This document shows positions 47,337 through 58,583 of a stretch of DNA of 64,000 bases, one piece after another. The stretch is taken from NCBI RefSeq assembly GCF_022376445.1, contig NW_025954991.1, positions 327,149-391,148 on the forward strand. The letters run 5' to 3'. A model generated the notes under the pieces. It made no database searches, was not told where the DNA came from, and saw nothing but the letters and a program-made list of their open reading frames with translations. A program made the position numbers and the translations under genes. The DNA is from Fomitopsis serialis (taxonomy: Eukaryota > Basidiomycota > Agaricomycetes > Polyporales > Fomitopsidaceae). The number at the start of each line of letters is the position of its first letter. Position 1 is the first letter of the stretch.

Positions 47337-50183
47337 CTACGCTTCATAATCATTGTATGGACTACCTGACCTCAATCCATTCTCTCCTGCTCTTATCAGA
47401 TCCACGAGTTCGTTCTCCTGCGCGTGTTCGAAGCCGTTAATCGGACCATTGTCGCTGTGAGTGTGCAACATGACTTCGGCTCCGTCCAATGTATCTTCGG
47501 CATTTGCCAGTTCATTTTCCGCCTCTGTGATGTCTTCGACAGAGTTCTCCGGGTGCGTGTCCCCATGTGATTCATCTGCATGACGAGAACGGAGTCGAAG
47601 ACGGTGTCGGAGAAGGTGCTTCGCATGGCCGCCATGTGGGCCGGCCAGTTGATGAAGGCCAGTTCGAAAGAGATCGGTGATGGCATGCTCAGACACCTGG
47701 TCGAGAGCGAATGACAGTGCGTGCGACGTGACAAGGTGATTCGCAAGGAGCCGGATGTCGGTATGTTGCTGCACCTTGGCATGGTGTTCATTCACGTCGC
47801 GCACACCTGTCTCCTTGTACACACGATCTGTCAAGTCCCTTACGTGACCAAGTGATGGTGTGACTTTGCAGAGCATCTCGGGTGTGGCATTCGTGCCATG
47901 CGCGCGGTTCTTGATGCGTAAATTGAGGTGTTCGACGTCCAGATCTGCCTCGAGAAAGCCATCAGGCTCACCAGTTGTATTGACGAGCATGCTGGCTAAG
48001 AGGACTTTGGCGGTATCCTCTGGCCAGTCATGTATCAGGTTGTGCAGTAATTCCATGCATTCGTGGGCATAATTGTAGCTTCGCCCTGCATAGAACATGG
48101 GTGTCCAGAATTTGAGGATCCGTAGGATCCGAGTCGGATGTCCGTGCTTGATAGCATGACGCATCTCTCGTAGTGTCATGAGATCAAACATTGTGAGTGC
48201 AGCATGGCCCGAGGTCGTGTTTCCCTTGACCGACTTGATTCCGTCGGCCTCAAGACGATCTGGTGAAGACATGACATATGTATCGACGATCGTCTCGCAC
48301 ATGGTCCGGAATTCGGCTGCTGTTGGTCTCTGCGAGGAGAGCTCTGTCGTGTCCTTGAGCGCGAGGGTTGAGACTGCAGCGGAAATCACGAGTGCTCGTA
48401 GGACACAATCCAAGAAACGCAGCCATGCATAGAAGTCGAATTTCTGGATATTGATCTCGCTCCGGTTTCGGAGCAAATCACGGAGTGTCTGAAGGCTCGT
48501 TGTGTCCCTGTTTGCTCCGCCCCAAAGGTTTTTGGCACATGCCTGGATGAAGTTGAAGCATACATGCATAAGCCCACTCGTCATAGCGAGGCTTGAGAGG
48601 TGGTCCGCCCTGAAATCGGAGCGATCGACTCCTCTTTGGTCCTGCGCTGCCCGATCGCGTGCAGTTGTGAGCCGGTCCCCAAGAACGAAGAACATTGTAT
48701 CTTCGAAGACTGCTTTAGGGATCTGCAGTACATCGATGAAATAGTGTTTCAACACGGCCATGTTGCCGCGTGTCGACCCTTGCTCTTGGTCGAACGTCGG
48801 TAGGTAATGGCGATCGGTCTTGCGTACGGGAATCGCATCGGGGTCAACAAGCCCTGGAACACTTGCACGGAAACCCGCAAATCCCGCAACCTCGTCCACC
48901 AGAATCATCATGACATGGCTGATAGCTGCGTCACGGAAGGCAGTATGGTCTGCTTCACTCGGCACAATGTCCTGCAAGGCTGTCTGTGCAGGCAGCCGGT
49001 GACGAGTCCCACGGCATGCTTCGAAACGCTCAACACTTGCGAGGCGATGTGCGGTCCCACTTTCAGGAAGGGTGAGGCTGATGACCATCGCGGATACCTG
49101 GTCATGCTGTACAGCACCGTGGAGAACTGATGTCTCCCACACACCGGAGACCCAGTTGAAATTGTCGTATGGCAGCATGATCATATTTCGGGGGTCGTTG
49201 GCGATCTTGCGTGCGATGCGAAGTGCGTTCGCCGAGAGCACCAGGATAGAGGTACATAGGTGATCATAAGACACAGAGACACCGAAGCGATTCAGCATCT
49301 GGACGAGGCGCTTCGGTGCACGGTTATCCCATAGGATCATGCTATTGATGACCTGATGTACGTTGGACTTCTGGCTACGCAGATTCAACAGTATCGATGT
49401 CGCCAATGTGCACCCCTATATGCAATACTCTGTAAGCACAGGTCTAAACAGCTAGGCCCGAAACACACGCACATCGTCTGGATTCCGGCTTTCGCTATCC
49501 CTCGCTGTGTTCTCCTTGTTGATGATTGCCTTCATGATCATCCGAGTCCGAGGCATAGTCTTGGAATACGCTGCCGTGAGGTCCTCGATTCGGAAGGACT
49601 TCAGCTGTGCGACAGACACGGTTGTCGCTGGCGAGCGAAGTCGTTCAGCATACACAGTATGCGGTCCTTCCGCAGCTCTGTCTGTGAGCCAGCCTGCCTC
49701 CCGTGCACATATCTTCGCTGCTCTCTCTGCGACCCAGCTGCATACGTCCTCGTCCCGCAGTCCAGACATCGACCAGAGCACTTCCAGCAGCTCCGGGATT
49801 CCACCATTGCCCTTCCATGTATTCACATAGTTCTTGATACCTCCGGAGTTCGAGGAGAACAGCGTCATGAGGAATGTACGAAGTGAAAAGCGGGAGAGGT
49901 TCTCCCGCATGAATTTCAGTACTGCGAACGCCTTCTCCTCGTCACTGCGGCGCCGCGCAGGAAGACCATGGCTTGGTACATAGCTCAGGTCTCCTTCGTC
50001 ATCCTCTGGGAAGTCCGGCAGTGTACCGAAAGGCTCCGGCGGCAGGTCATCGACCTCAATCGCCTCCACTGGTGGTGACGAACTCGGTGCAATAGAGCTC
50101 AATGCTTCGGGCTCATCCGAGTCGTCAACGAGTGTCAGATAGCCGGTATTTCGCACAGATCGAGTAAGATAGGATAACGGCAT
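47337..50183 (-). CDS. DUF6589 protein, candidate transposase
   Basis: Exon 1 is 50183-49473 and exon 2 is 49415-47337, joined over a 57-bp intron; 929 residues. The N terminus is acidic (EAIEVDDLPPEPF), then a helical region ending SFRIEDLTAAYSKTMPRTRM. The C-terminal two thirds matches the DUF6589 family of Agaricomycetes (YNYAHECMELLHNL, LVNTTGEPDGFLEADLDVEH). Candidate acidic active-site residues in order are Asp of MLPYDNFNWV, Asp of FFVLGDRLTT and Glu of DLDVEHLNLRIK, the pattern of an RNase H-like DDE transposase. Family assignment rests on recall; the catalytic residues are my inference. No stop or frameshift is present. It lies in the element with only 150 bp to the helicase stop. 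Confidence 0.8.
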
Positions 50184-50257
50184 GATTTATTGCAGTCTAG
50201 TGGAAGATATGTAGCCAAGGTCGAGATTGTACGCTCGCGCGAGCCTCAAAGGCGAGA

Positions 50258-50393
50258 GACGCGACGCGCGAGTGAGTGAAGCGCCCGCCGCGAGTCGCGA
50301 GACGCAAAGGTCCCCCTAGGGCGCTCGTTCTCGTCCAGACTCTCACGGACGGGTTCCCTTTTAGGGTGTCCGTGAGAGGCGGGTTCGAGACTA
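50258..50393 (-). repeat. Right terminal inverted repeat (136 bp)
   Basis: Inverse copy of 44849-44983 with one extra G. It contains the same hairpin arms. It ends CGAGACTA, immediately followed by the duplicated GGATCCATC. Confidence 0.9.
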
Positions 50394-50402
50394 GGATCCA
50401 TC
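50394..50402. repeat. Target site duplication, right copy
   Basis: GGATCCATC, identical to 44840-44848. Confidence 0.9.
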
Positions 50403-51443
50403 CTGCGGGGACACGCTCGGGGCTGCTCGGGGGCGCGGCTGAATTCTGATATCATGCACCGCCCTGATGGGAACTTGAGATGCGGCATCCTACGCTAACT
50501 GCGGTTGTAGTCATCAAAGTACATGTTTGATCGATGTGGCGGTTGTAATACTGTGTCGTTCAGAATCAGCGTCTCGCGAGAGGATTGTCCTACCGAGTCG
50601 TCTGGGTCAGACGCGACTGAACTCTGGTGCCATGTAATCCTGAGGCCCCAAAGAAGACGACGTATATGGCTGCATCTGAGGGTGGAAGGCACGTTGAGGC
50701 ACGATGGTCATTACCAAATGACTTGATGTGATTTAGATCAATGCCAGATGCCCTTTCCGCAGCACCTGCCGATGTGCAGTGATCCACATTTTGTCAAGTC
50801 GAGTACAACTACCGCTGAACAAACACTGCACTTACCGCACATCTCGCGGCCGGTAGACACCTGTTTGGATCGAAGAACCGCCGTCTCACTCCCATCAAGT
50901 CGATACAGGACAGTGTCAGTCTGGAACGAGGGTGAGGCGTGGCCGAGGCAGTCACTCATGATCTAACCAAGTTGCGGGTCATTTGATGCTACCCTCCTAT
51001 ATGCTCTATTGAATGCCATGCTAGTTGCATGAGCACGTCGGTACTCTCAAAAAATCACTGGCAGACGCAACAATCACCTTGATCTGGGACAGTAGGAGAC
51101 TCGACGCTGTACTGCCAGTGCCGTGGTTCAGTGAACGCTGAACTTGAACGGCAAACGTTGTGCCAGTGCGTTATACGTAGAAACCGTAGAAGGGCCAGCA
51201 GATGTGAGAAAGAACGCGCAACAAACAGCTAGAGAGGTTGTTGTGCGCCATCGTGAGGTTTCGACTGCTAAGTTGTACTATCGCGTAAGTACCGAGGCCT
51301 GTGCATATCGTTAGCGCCCGAGGAGGACGGATGAGATCTGAGATCTGAGATCTGACGGTAGACCATCCTACTACTCATCCGTCGCTACCTCTCTCGCAAA
51401 GTAACGCACATCCAACACTTGCATTGACCGAGCGTGTACTTCG
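50403..51443. other. Displaced flank of the transposon target site
   Basis: About 1 kb. Before insertion it adjoined the upstream region of the secreted-protein gene, so it may hold that gene's distal promoter. Three tandem copies of GAGATCT lie at about 51333-51355. No coding exon is supported. Confidence 0.45.
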
Positions 51444-52060
51444 ATGGATATCCTGTCCAGAACGACTGCTGAGCAAACTGCACCTCATCACGCGCAGAAC
51501 CATCCATATTCAAACCGCGGATCCGATGCCCCTAGCCCGCCTCTTAGTCGGCGATGCATGTATTGCTCGAAACCCGCGGGAGAGGGTGTGGTGTTGAGAA
51601 GATGTGCTGCGTGTAAGATGGAGAAGTATTGTGTGCGTTTCGTCTCATGTCTACATGCCTCTAGTGGTGCTTGTCGTGCTTATAGCTGATACGTTGCCCG
51701 TGGACTCTGCAGGACAAGCAGTGCCAAAAGGCTGCCTGGCCACTGCACAAGATGATCTGCAAGCTGAACCAAGAGTCGCGTGCTCTTTTCAAGACGATCT
51801 CGAATTCCGACGAACGATACAAAGATCTACACGGCTTCCTAACCAAACACGAGCTCACCATCTCCGATGCTGCCGTGGAATGCGTTCGCGCCCATTATCT
51901 GCCTCCTGCGCAAACTTTCCCTGCCACCCATGCCACTACCGATACTGGTGCCAAGCTCGGACGGGTGCATATGCTCATAGAGCTCGTATGGGTCAGTGGC
52001 GCCGGACATGTTGAGGGTGTCGGCAGCAGCAACGAGAGTCCAGTAGTGCGGTCAGTCTGA
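51444..52060 (+). CDS. MYND-type zinc finger protein
   Basis: Two exons joined over an intron of about 85 bp (51629-51712). The MYND finger is complete: CMYCSKPAGEGVVLRRCAAC, then KMEKYC/DKQCQKAAWPLHKM and a final IC, giving all seven Cys and the His. A helical stretch follows (FKTISNSDERYKDLHGFLTK). The end after about residue 130 has little resemblance to a structured domain, so a further intron may have been missed and the stop at 52060 is doubtful. MYND fingers bind proline-rich partner proteins; the partner here is unknown. Expansions of small MYND proteins are common in this fungal class. Confidence 0.65.
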
Positions 52061-52549
52061 GCGCTTGTATACCGGTCCGGCGTCCCAACCGAGCTTCTGG
52101 TTGAAAGACTGCTGCTTGGGGTCGTAGCCGCGGAAACGAGAAACGAGAAATATCAGCAGACTACGCTATTACAGCTCAGGTCACGTGTGACCTCGTCTAC
52201 CGTTAAGTACAAGACAAGGGCGAGCATACTTATAGGTCAAATGTAAGGCGAAGAGGCATATAGGTAAGGGCGGAGAGGCGGGCATATGGACAGCAAGGTG
52301 ACGAACCATAGGGAAGAGGAGAATGAGTAGGATATTAGACAAAGTGGCGAAGTCACGTGTACGGACGGTACACAGTGGGGCTGCTGTGGATGCGGAGTTC
52401 GGGGCCATGCATGCAATCACGAAGCCGAGATGTCGACGCAGTGGAGACACCGCGTCCTCTCTTAAGATAAGGATGGTTACATGGGGCTTCGTCCTCAGCG
52501 ACAATGAAGGGAAGAAACAAATCAAACAAACAAACGAGACTGTTGCCAG
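52061..52549. other. Intergenic
   Basis: About 490 bp between convergent genes; no supported feature. Part of it may be unrecognised 3' coding of the MYND gene. Confidence 0.4.
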
Positions 52550-53908
52550 CTAGTCGACGATATGAAGTCCGTGTAAAACATCCCTTATGGTGGACCAATC
52601 GATCTGCGGTATCTCAGCCCACGAAAATACATCTTCCTCCACGAACCATGAGCAATAGAGGTGACGGCCCTTGGCGTCATCAACCTCACGCCGAACCATG
52701 CGCGTGGAACAGGCGGTGATAGTCCCGGGGGTCTGTGCGAGGTCAATAGGGCCATTCGGAAGGTTGAAGCGGCCGCCACTGTACCGGCCCAATGTCGCCA
52801 CGACGTCGTAAGAGCCGTAAGGGCTGCCGTTGTCAAAGTGCTCTGGACATACCCGATTGCGGACAACCGCCAACCCGGTGAAGCACGACGCCCAGTGGGA
52901 GATGACCTCTTGAAGGCCCTCCTCCTCCCCAGCGCGAGAACGACAGGCCATCCCGAGCTGGTACTGTTCCGGGTGAATGACAGAGATGATCGCCGCGATG
53001 AGCGCATTAGTCTCTGCCATGTTGTCAAGAAATCGCTGGCCAGAGTTCCAGTTCCTTCCCGTGAGAGTGGTCGATGGTCTCGGGGGCACGTCACCGATCT
53101 GCGCCAAAGTCAGTAGCCAAGCCAGCGCTGAGAGGCGGCGCACACGCGCACCGGGTTCGGCGAGTAATACCAGGCGGGCGCGAAAGTGGGCGTTCCCGGG
53201 GGATCCCTCGGGCGACTGGCGGAAGAGTCCTTCCTGTGTGGGCCAACTGCGGGGCGTCTCGCTGGATTTCTGTTCGTTCTCCTGGAGCTGACGAGGCACG
53301 CCGTCTAATGCGTCCACGATTTTCCTCTGCATCGAATATCAGTGGTGGGAAAGAGGAGGGCGTCACTTCGCAGACCTGGCGAGAAGGCAGCAGAATGCCG
53401 GGCAGGTACCAGAGGATGATTTTCCCGAATTTGTCGGAAAACGTGCAAGGAAGGCTCGCTGCCTCATTCTTGCGGCCATTCGATCCTCCATATCGAAGCA
53501 AAATCTTGTCGTCTCCTTCTGGGTGGTCGTGAACCGCCTTGAGCCGATCGCAATACCTGACAGCATCTATTTCGGTGCACACATCTGCGTCTACTGCGTG
53601 AGCATCTCCAAAACAGCTAGGTTCAGTTGATCGCGTACAGCCGTCGCACATAGCATGCGCCAGTAACCTCGCAGCGAAGGCAAGTTCAGCCGTCAAAGAT
53701 GCAGACAAGCGATCTGGCTTGTTGTTCTCGATTTCGGACGGCATCTCAAGGCCGTAGCCATTGCGCGCCTTATGGATTTTCCGTATAGCCAACATCGTCT
53801 GTGCGTGAAGAACGCCAGACGCTGTCTGTACAAGTTCGAACGCTGAAGGCGTGCGGTGTTAGCCCGTGACATTCACCGAGACGGAGACTTACCTGTGAGG
53901 TTCTTCAT
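52550..53908 (-). CDS. Diverged 2-oxoglutarate/Fe dioxygenase-like protein
   Basis: The start at 53908 (MKNLT) joins over an intron to AFELVQTASGVLHAQTMLAI. The order of blocks is that of an Agaricomycete family with a double-stranded beta-helix dioxygenase fold: DKFGKIILWYLPGILLPSRQ, a middle helical part with LIAAIISVIHPEQYQLGM, then EHFDNGSPYGSYDVVATLG, YSGGRFNLPNGPIDL and a strand LYCSWFVEEDVF. The first metal-binding pair fits His and Asp of EHFD. Where related proteins have a second metal-binding His before the last strand, this one has Arg-Arg (STRMVRREVDD), so it may be inactive. The relation is from recalled pattern, not from a search. Three or more short introns; the ends at about 53090 and 53390 are approximate. 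Confidence 0.5.
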
Positions 53909-54479
53909 TCTGGGCCGCGGCAGCGTCAGGGAAGAGGAAGTAGGAGTGAATCGAAAACAGAAGTCGAACAACGCCAACGGCCCAACTTTAGCGCCGGGTA
54001 GTGGCCGCTGATCAGATCAGCACGATTCCGCCCGTGATCGGCGCCGAAGCGCGGCAGCCTGGGCGGCCCATGCCGGCGCCTATGCCTAGATGGTTGTCGA
54101 ACCCACTTGGAACCCACCGCGGGATACTGTCCCGTTTCGACCAAGGGTTCAGTCACGTCTCACAAGCCTTCTGAAATAGACATTTAGTTCTCTTGTCACA
54201 TGTCACAGATGGGTACTCCGGGACGTACCGACCTAAAATGGTGGGGGCGACCCGCCACTGGTCACAGAGGGTTCTGAATTCGGGCCCCTAGTTCATCTGT
54301 CACATGTCACACCCACTGAACCTGTGGTCGAAACGGAACAGTAGGCAGCGTCGGCGATATTGGACACCCGGCGTCACTGTCTTGCGGCAATTCGCGAGTT
54401 ACGCAATGGGCGCCGGCGGGGGTGTGTATAGTCGAGTGGGGTGAGATGAGAATGGGAGTGTTGTGGTGTCTGTTCTCGG
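53909..54479. repeat. Repeat-bearing intergenic stretch
   Basis: Two direct copies of TGTCACATGTCACA at 54194-54207 and 54298-54311, 104 bp apart, each preceded by TAGTTC. The rest shows nothing coding. Confidence 0.5.
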
Positions 54480-55060
54480 CGCCGCTTCAAGCCAGGATCT
54501 TGGCCATACAGCTCATGAGAGCTATAGGCCTGTAGGATTTCGCAACCGAGTAGTCGCTTTTCCCAGGTTTGCGTAGCACGACTGTTGTGGATATTTTCCA
54601 CTCCTCTGGTTAGTAGTGCAGGTCGAACGTAGCGCGAAAGAGGCAGCCGAGAAAGGGGACTAATAGATCTGCGCACCGTTTGTAAACCTCGTTGGGTGTC
54701 TTGAACTCCTTGAGGCGGTGGCAGGCAGCGTGGATCTGATGGTCCGAGACATGTGCGAATTTGAAGGCCGGGGGAGGGTAGTGTTCAGCGTCCGGGTCTG
54801 GGAGCTCGAGGTCTGGTGGGGGTTGTGGGAAGAACGTCTCGTAGAGGACGCGGCTTTTCGCCTCGTTCTCGCGCTCCAGTCGAGCACTGCCCTGGCGGTG
54901 CAGCGGTGGCACTCTGCTTTTGCTGCCATCGTTCGAGCCTGAGCGTATGTACTTCCCCACGGTCCAGATCGACTTCGCGTCGGCCTCTTCGAGCCACGCA
55001 TCCCAGTGCGCCTTCTTGGCAGCGCGTACGTGTTCTTGACATATATAACCATGAGTTCAT
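54480..55060 (-). pseudogene. Broken Tad-like LINE: endonuclease-RT linker and start of reverse transcriptase
   Basis: On the minus strand the translation reads AAKKAHWDAWLEEADAKSIW, then ENEAKSRVLYETFFPQPPPD, VYKRCADLLVPFLGCLFRAT, EEWKISTTVVLRKPGK and SYRPIALMSCMAKIL. These are in the order of Tad/I-type LINE polymerases. The usual PGPDGIPNE block before VYKRCADLL is shortened, an in-frame TAA follows FDLHY and another stop follows AKIL. Both ends of the element are missing. It is a dead fragment. Confidence 0.75.
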
Positions 55061-55139
55061 CCAGATCGTGCGATAAGCAATCTCAGTGCTAGCGTAAGTT
55101 AAAAATACATGATATAGATGCTGCTGAAAAGGCTGGGCA

Positions 55140-58100
55140 TTATTCCCCCTGGTCCATCAATTCCTCCCCAGCCTGATTATCGGGCGCCGTCTTGCTCTCG
55201 GACTCGGAGGCCAGCTGGTCGCTCTCTTCGTCGATCTCGCCGGTTCGGGGGCGCTTCCTTCCTGAGCCCTGAGCGTTATACGTCGGACCACCGAGTAGAG
55301 GGGCGATTGGATGACCTCGCGGCTTTCCGCGCCTCCACAACGCGTCGAGCTCCGTTTGTTCCTGAGCGGTGGCCCGCGCTGCTGAGGAGGTAGATGCCGT
55401 GCGCGTACGGCCGTTTGCAACGTCGGGTTGCTCAACACTCAGAGATACGGGGGAAAGTGTGCGCGGTCTCTCTGGGAGAGACGCCGAACCCGACAAATAG
55501 GCGACGGCGGCGGGGGATCTCATGGCCCAGCCCGTGGGCCTATTCCAGCCAGGCGCTGCGCCTGCTGAGATCCGGCTTGCCGGCAGCGCCCTCTTATATG
55601 TGGGGGCTGCGTCTTCGACTGGCTCGTCAACTTCTGGCAACGGCGGAAGTAGCGAGCCCGGTGCGGGAGGGAGAGCGTGTCGTGGGCTTTGTTCTCGTCA
55701 GCTGGACGGGGGATCGAGTCTGGAAGAGGGGCGAAAATAACGGATTCCGCGCCCTCGGAAGCGGTGGGGGACGGTGGTGATGTTAGGAGGCGCACTGGAG
55801 TCAGAGGGCTCAGCGGAGCCGAGGGCACTCTGACCACGCGATTAATGTCGTCGCGAATTTTGATTTCGATCTCTCGAACGCGTTCCAGAGTCAAATCCAT
55901 CGCCTGGAGTGTCCCCCCTTGACAAGGTCTATGTCGCTGCGCAGTGTGCACGCCTGCTCGACTCCACTCCTCATCGTCGCAATGTCGGCTGAAATGTCAG
56001 CAATGACGCCCTCCAGCTGCGCCTTCTCCGCGTGAAGCTGGTTGACTTCCTCGCGAAGCTGGTTGACTTGCTGCCCCATATCCCCCGTTGTGAGAGCCAA
56101 CTCGTCGCGTATCTTGTCCACCTCAGACCACGTGGGACCAGTGCTCGGCGCTGGGCCATTGGCCACCTCTTCGACCCTCGCCTGCAGCACTGCGTGCCTC
56201 TCGCTCTCATACTTGAGGAAGAGGATGATACTCGCCCACGCGTCGGCAGGATTGAATGAGGCCTGCGGCGTAGCTACACCCTGCGTCGCCAGGAACCGGA
56301 TGTAACCCTCCGCCTCCTGCCTTGCCTGTAAACTCAATGGTGCGGGAACCGACGGCGTGGCCGATCTGGGGCACAGACAGGGAGGGAACCGACGGCGTGG
56401 CCGACGTCTGGGGCACAGACAGGGAGGGAACCGACGGCGTAGCCGACGTCTGGGGCACAGACAGGGAGGGAACCGACGGCGTGGCCGACGTCTGGGGCAC
56501 AGACAGGGAGGGCCCGCGTGGGCTGCGCTTGGAGATGATGGCACGGGCGACATTCTAATCAGCCCGGCGAACGCGTCAGTCTGCTCGTCACCATCTGAGA
56601 TCGAGATGACGTCGTCCTCTTGGTGCGCCTGAGCTGCTTCCGGAGAAGACGCCGGTCTCTTCCCAGCGGCGTGGGATGGTGGGCGCTTCGGCTACGGAGA
56701 GGCATGAGGACTGGTTCAAAAAGATGTTGGGGCAAACTCACCGCCTCGGGAACAGGCACGACGCCTTCGCCACCCGTTTCGTCCGCGGGCGTTTCGATCA
56801 AATTGATCACATCGGCGTCCTCGTCGAGATCAATTGGCTTGTCGGGCGAAATCCCTCGGCCGACTAGTTTCGCCTTCTTCCGGGCACTCCGCTTCTTCGA
56901 AGTTGGCTCGGCCTTGTGACCCTCCTCGTCGCTCTCTGGCTCGCTCTCCGTGTCGCCTTTCCTGTCCAGCTTGGGAGGCTCTATAAGTTGGCCCCGTGCT
57001 AAGGCGGACCGACGCACGGCGACCCAGTCCATCAGCTTGTCGCTGACCCGTTTATCCGTATTGTCCCAGGTATCCAGGTCGACGACCCAAGAACCGGGTT
57101 TCCCCTGTATCCCATTCCAAACCGGCAGGTCCGGGTATGGTAGGCGCTGGGCCTTCCGGTCGGCCACCCACATTCGCCATTCGGCGGCGGCCGTCCCTGC
57201 GATGCTGTTCTTGAAGACACGCCCGTCGTGCATGTGGCGCGGGACGAGCGAACAGGCCGATTTAGCTGTCTGACAGCCCGTGCAGCGAGCCATCACGACC
57301 TTGTGGGTCGGCTTCCTCTTGTGCGCCCCAACAACGTAGAGGCACGTTTTGCCCAAGTGGAGGCAGCGGTCGCATTCCACGGGCTAAATCATCAGGGTCC
57401 GCTGGTGAACCGAAAGCGGCGCAACTCACCGGATGAATCAAGTCCCCAACCCTCGCCTTTGATTCGGCCAGTTCGTAAGCGTTGACTTGCACCGACACAG
57501 GCGCCTTTACAGGAGGCGCCGTACCCCCGTTGCCGTCGGCGCGCGCCACCTCTTCCTCTCGGTCGACCTCCATTAGCGCTGTGGAGGGCCCGGCCTCCTT
57601 GCGATCCGCGGCCCCCTTCCCCGCATTTGTCTGGCGGCCGTGAATCCCCTCGGCCATTGCCAATGGCTCTTCTTCATCCGAGCCGACGCGGGCCCTCGAC
57701 TTGAGCCCAGCCTTGCCGCCTTTCCCCAACCCCTGCCCCCTCTTGACGACATCGGGTGGCTTCACAACATTAATGCGCTTCCGCTTCTTCTCCTGCACGC
57801 CCTCGGCCGCCTCGCCAACCGGCGCTGAGTCCATCGGCCGAGTCCGCTTCTTACTGGTGGCGGTGCCGACCTCTGCGGAGTCAGCCCCTTGTAAGTTTCT
57901 AGCAAGACTGAGTAATGAATACCAAATCCTTACCATCCGAGGGTCCCGCAGTGGGCCTTTCTCCCTCCGCGCTGGTTGAGACGGGTCGACGGCCGTCTCT
58001 GAAGCGCTTGTAAGCGAGTGAATCAAGACGCTAAGGGATGGCGTACTTGGCTTCCACCATTCGTGCGCACGCGCCGCATAGCGTTCAATGTCCATAGCCA

Positions 58101-58583
58101 CAATATACTTTTCAGGTATCTGCGTCGGAGGGGGCAGAAATCCGCCCTAATGTCAAGATTAAATTCTGTTTTCAATAGTAAAAGGTACAGAGCGGAAGCC
58201 AACAAAGGGGGCATCTTCAAACTGCCTGCATTAGCCGCCTGCACGATGCCATACCAATGTTTCTTCTGCGAAGAATGAGTAACCTACTCGAGGATGAGTC
58301 TCGTGGGATTCACCATAAGAGTGCACAACGCTTGCTGCGCGGCCGGACGCTCTGCCTCCGGTGCCTCAATCGCTGCATGTACGTAGGCGGAAAGGAGGAG
58401 TACTTGTTCCTCCGTTATCGGCGGAAAGCCGGTGCTGTCCTTCACGACCTTAGCCGTGTCTTCCGAGATGGCGGGCTTCGACATGCCGTCAACTGTGAGA
58501 CGCCGTCGAGCGTTGTGTGGCGTGTAGAGGCGGAGGGGCGCAATTGAGTCAACGGCTATGTAAGCCGCGGAATCTTCAGGCAT
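55140..58583 (-). CDS. Long hypothetical protein with Cys-rich motif and coiled coil
   Basis: A multi-exon gene of uncertain borders. From the N terminus: an acidic start (MPEDSAAYIAVDS) with TGFPPITEEQVLLLSAYVH; a Lys/Arg-rich region with nuclear signals (KKRKRINVVKPP); VGDLIHP joined by an intron to PVECDRCLHLGKTCLYV, followed by ARCTGCQTAKSACSLV, two Cys-x2-Cys groups that could bind zinc; an acidic region (SDEEGHKAEPTSKKRSARKK); an Arg/Pro tandem repeat; a coiled coil (QQVNQLREEVNQLHAEKAQL); and a Glu-rich tail ending EELMDQGE. Similar Cys-rich genes are common near mobile elements in Agaricomycetes, as here between a LINE piece and a minisatellite. I do not know its function. Confidence 0.45.
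56347..56512 (-). repeat. Coding tandem repeat, 42-bp unit, four copies
   Basis: Units start at 56347, 56387, 56429 and 56471; the first is 40 bp because two bases are missing, the others 42 bp. They are nearly identical. In the frame that continues up- and downstream the unit encodes PRRRPRRRFPPCLC; in another frame it encodes SVPQTSATPSVPSL. Confidence 0.85.

Larger units (their letters stand above)
44849..50393. mobile_element. Complete DNA transposon with RecQ-like helicase and DUF6589 gene
   Basis: A 5,545-bp element. Its ends are inverted repeats of 135 and 136 bp beginning TAGTCTCGAACCCGCC and identical except for one extra G in the right copy. It is flanked by a perfect 9-bp duplication GGATCCATC. 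If the first base is counted as C rather than T, the repeat grows by one base and the duplication shrinks to 7 bp; the 9-bp reading is the longest. It holds two convergent genes, helicase at 45117-47185 and DUF6589 protein at 47337-50183, both intact. Near-identical ends and the perfect duplication point to a recent insertion. Long terminal repeats and a 9-bp duplication recall Mutator-like elements; helicase-encoding AcademH elements are the other known comparison. Confidence 0.9.

Noticed and set aside
52550..55060. KDZ-type transposon carrying the dioxygenase-like gene
   Set aside because: No transposase or inverted ends around the gene; the neighbouring mobile sequence is an unrelated LINE fragment.
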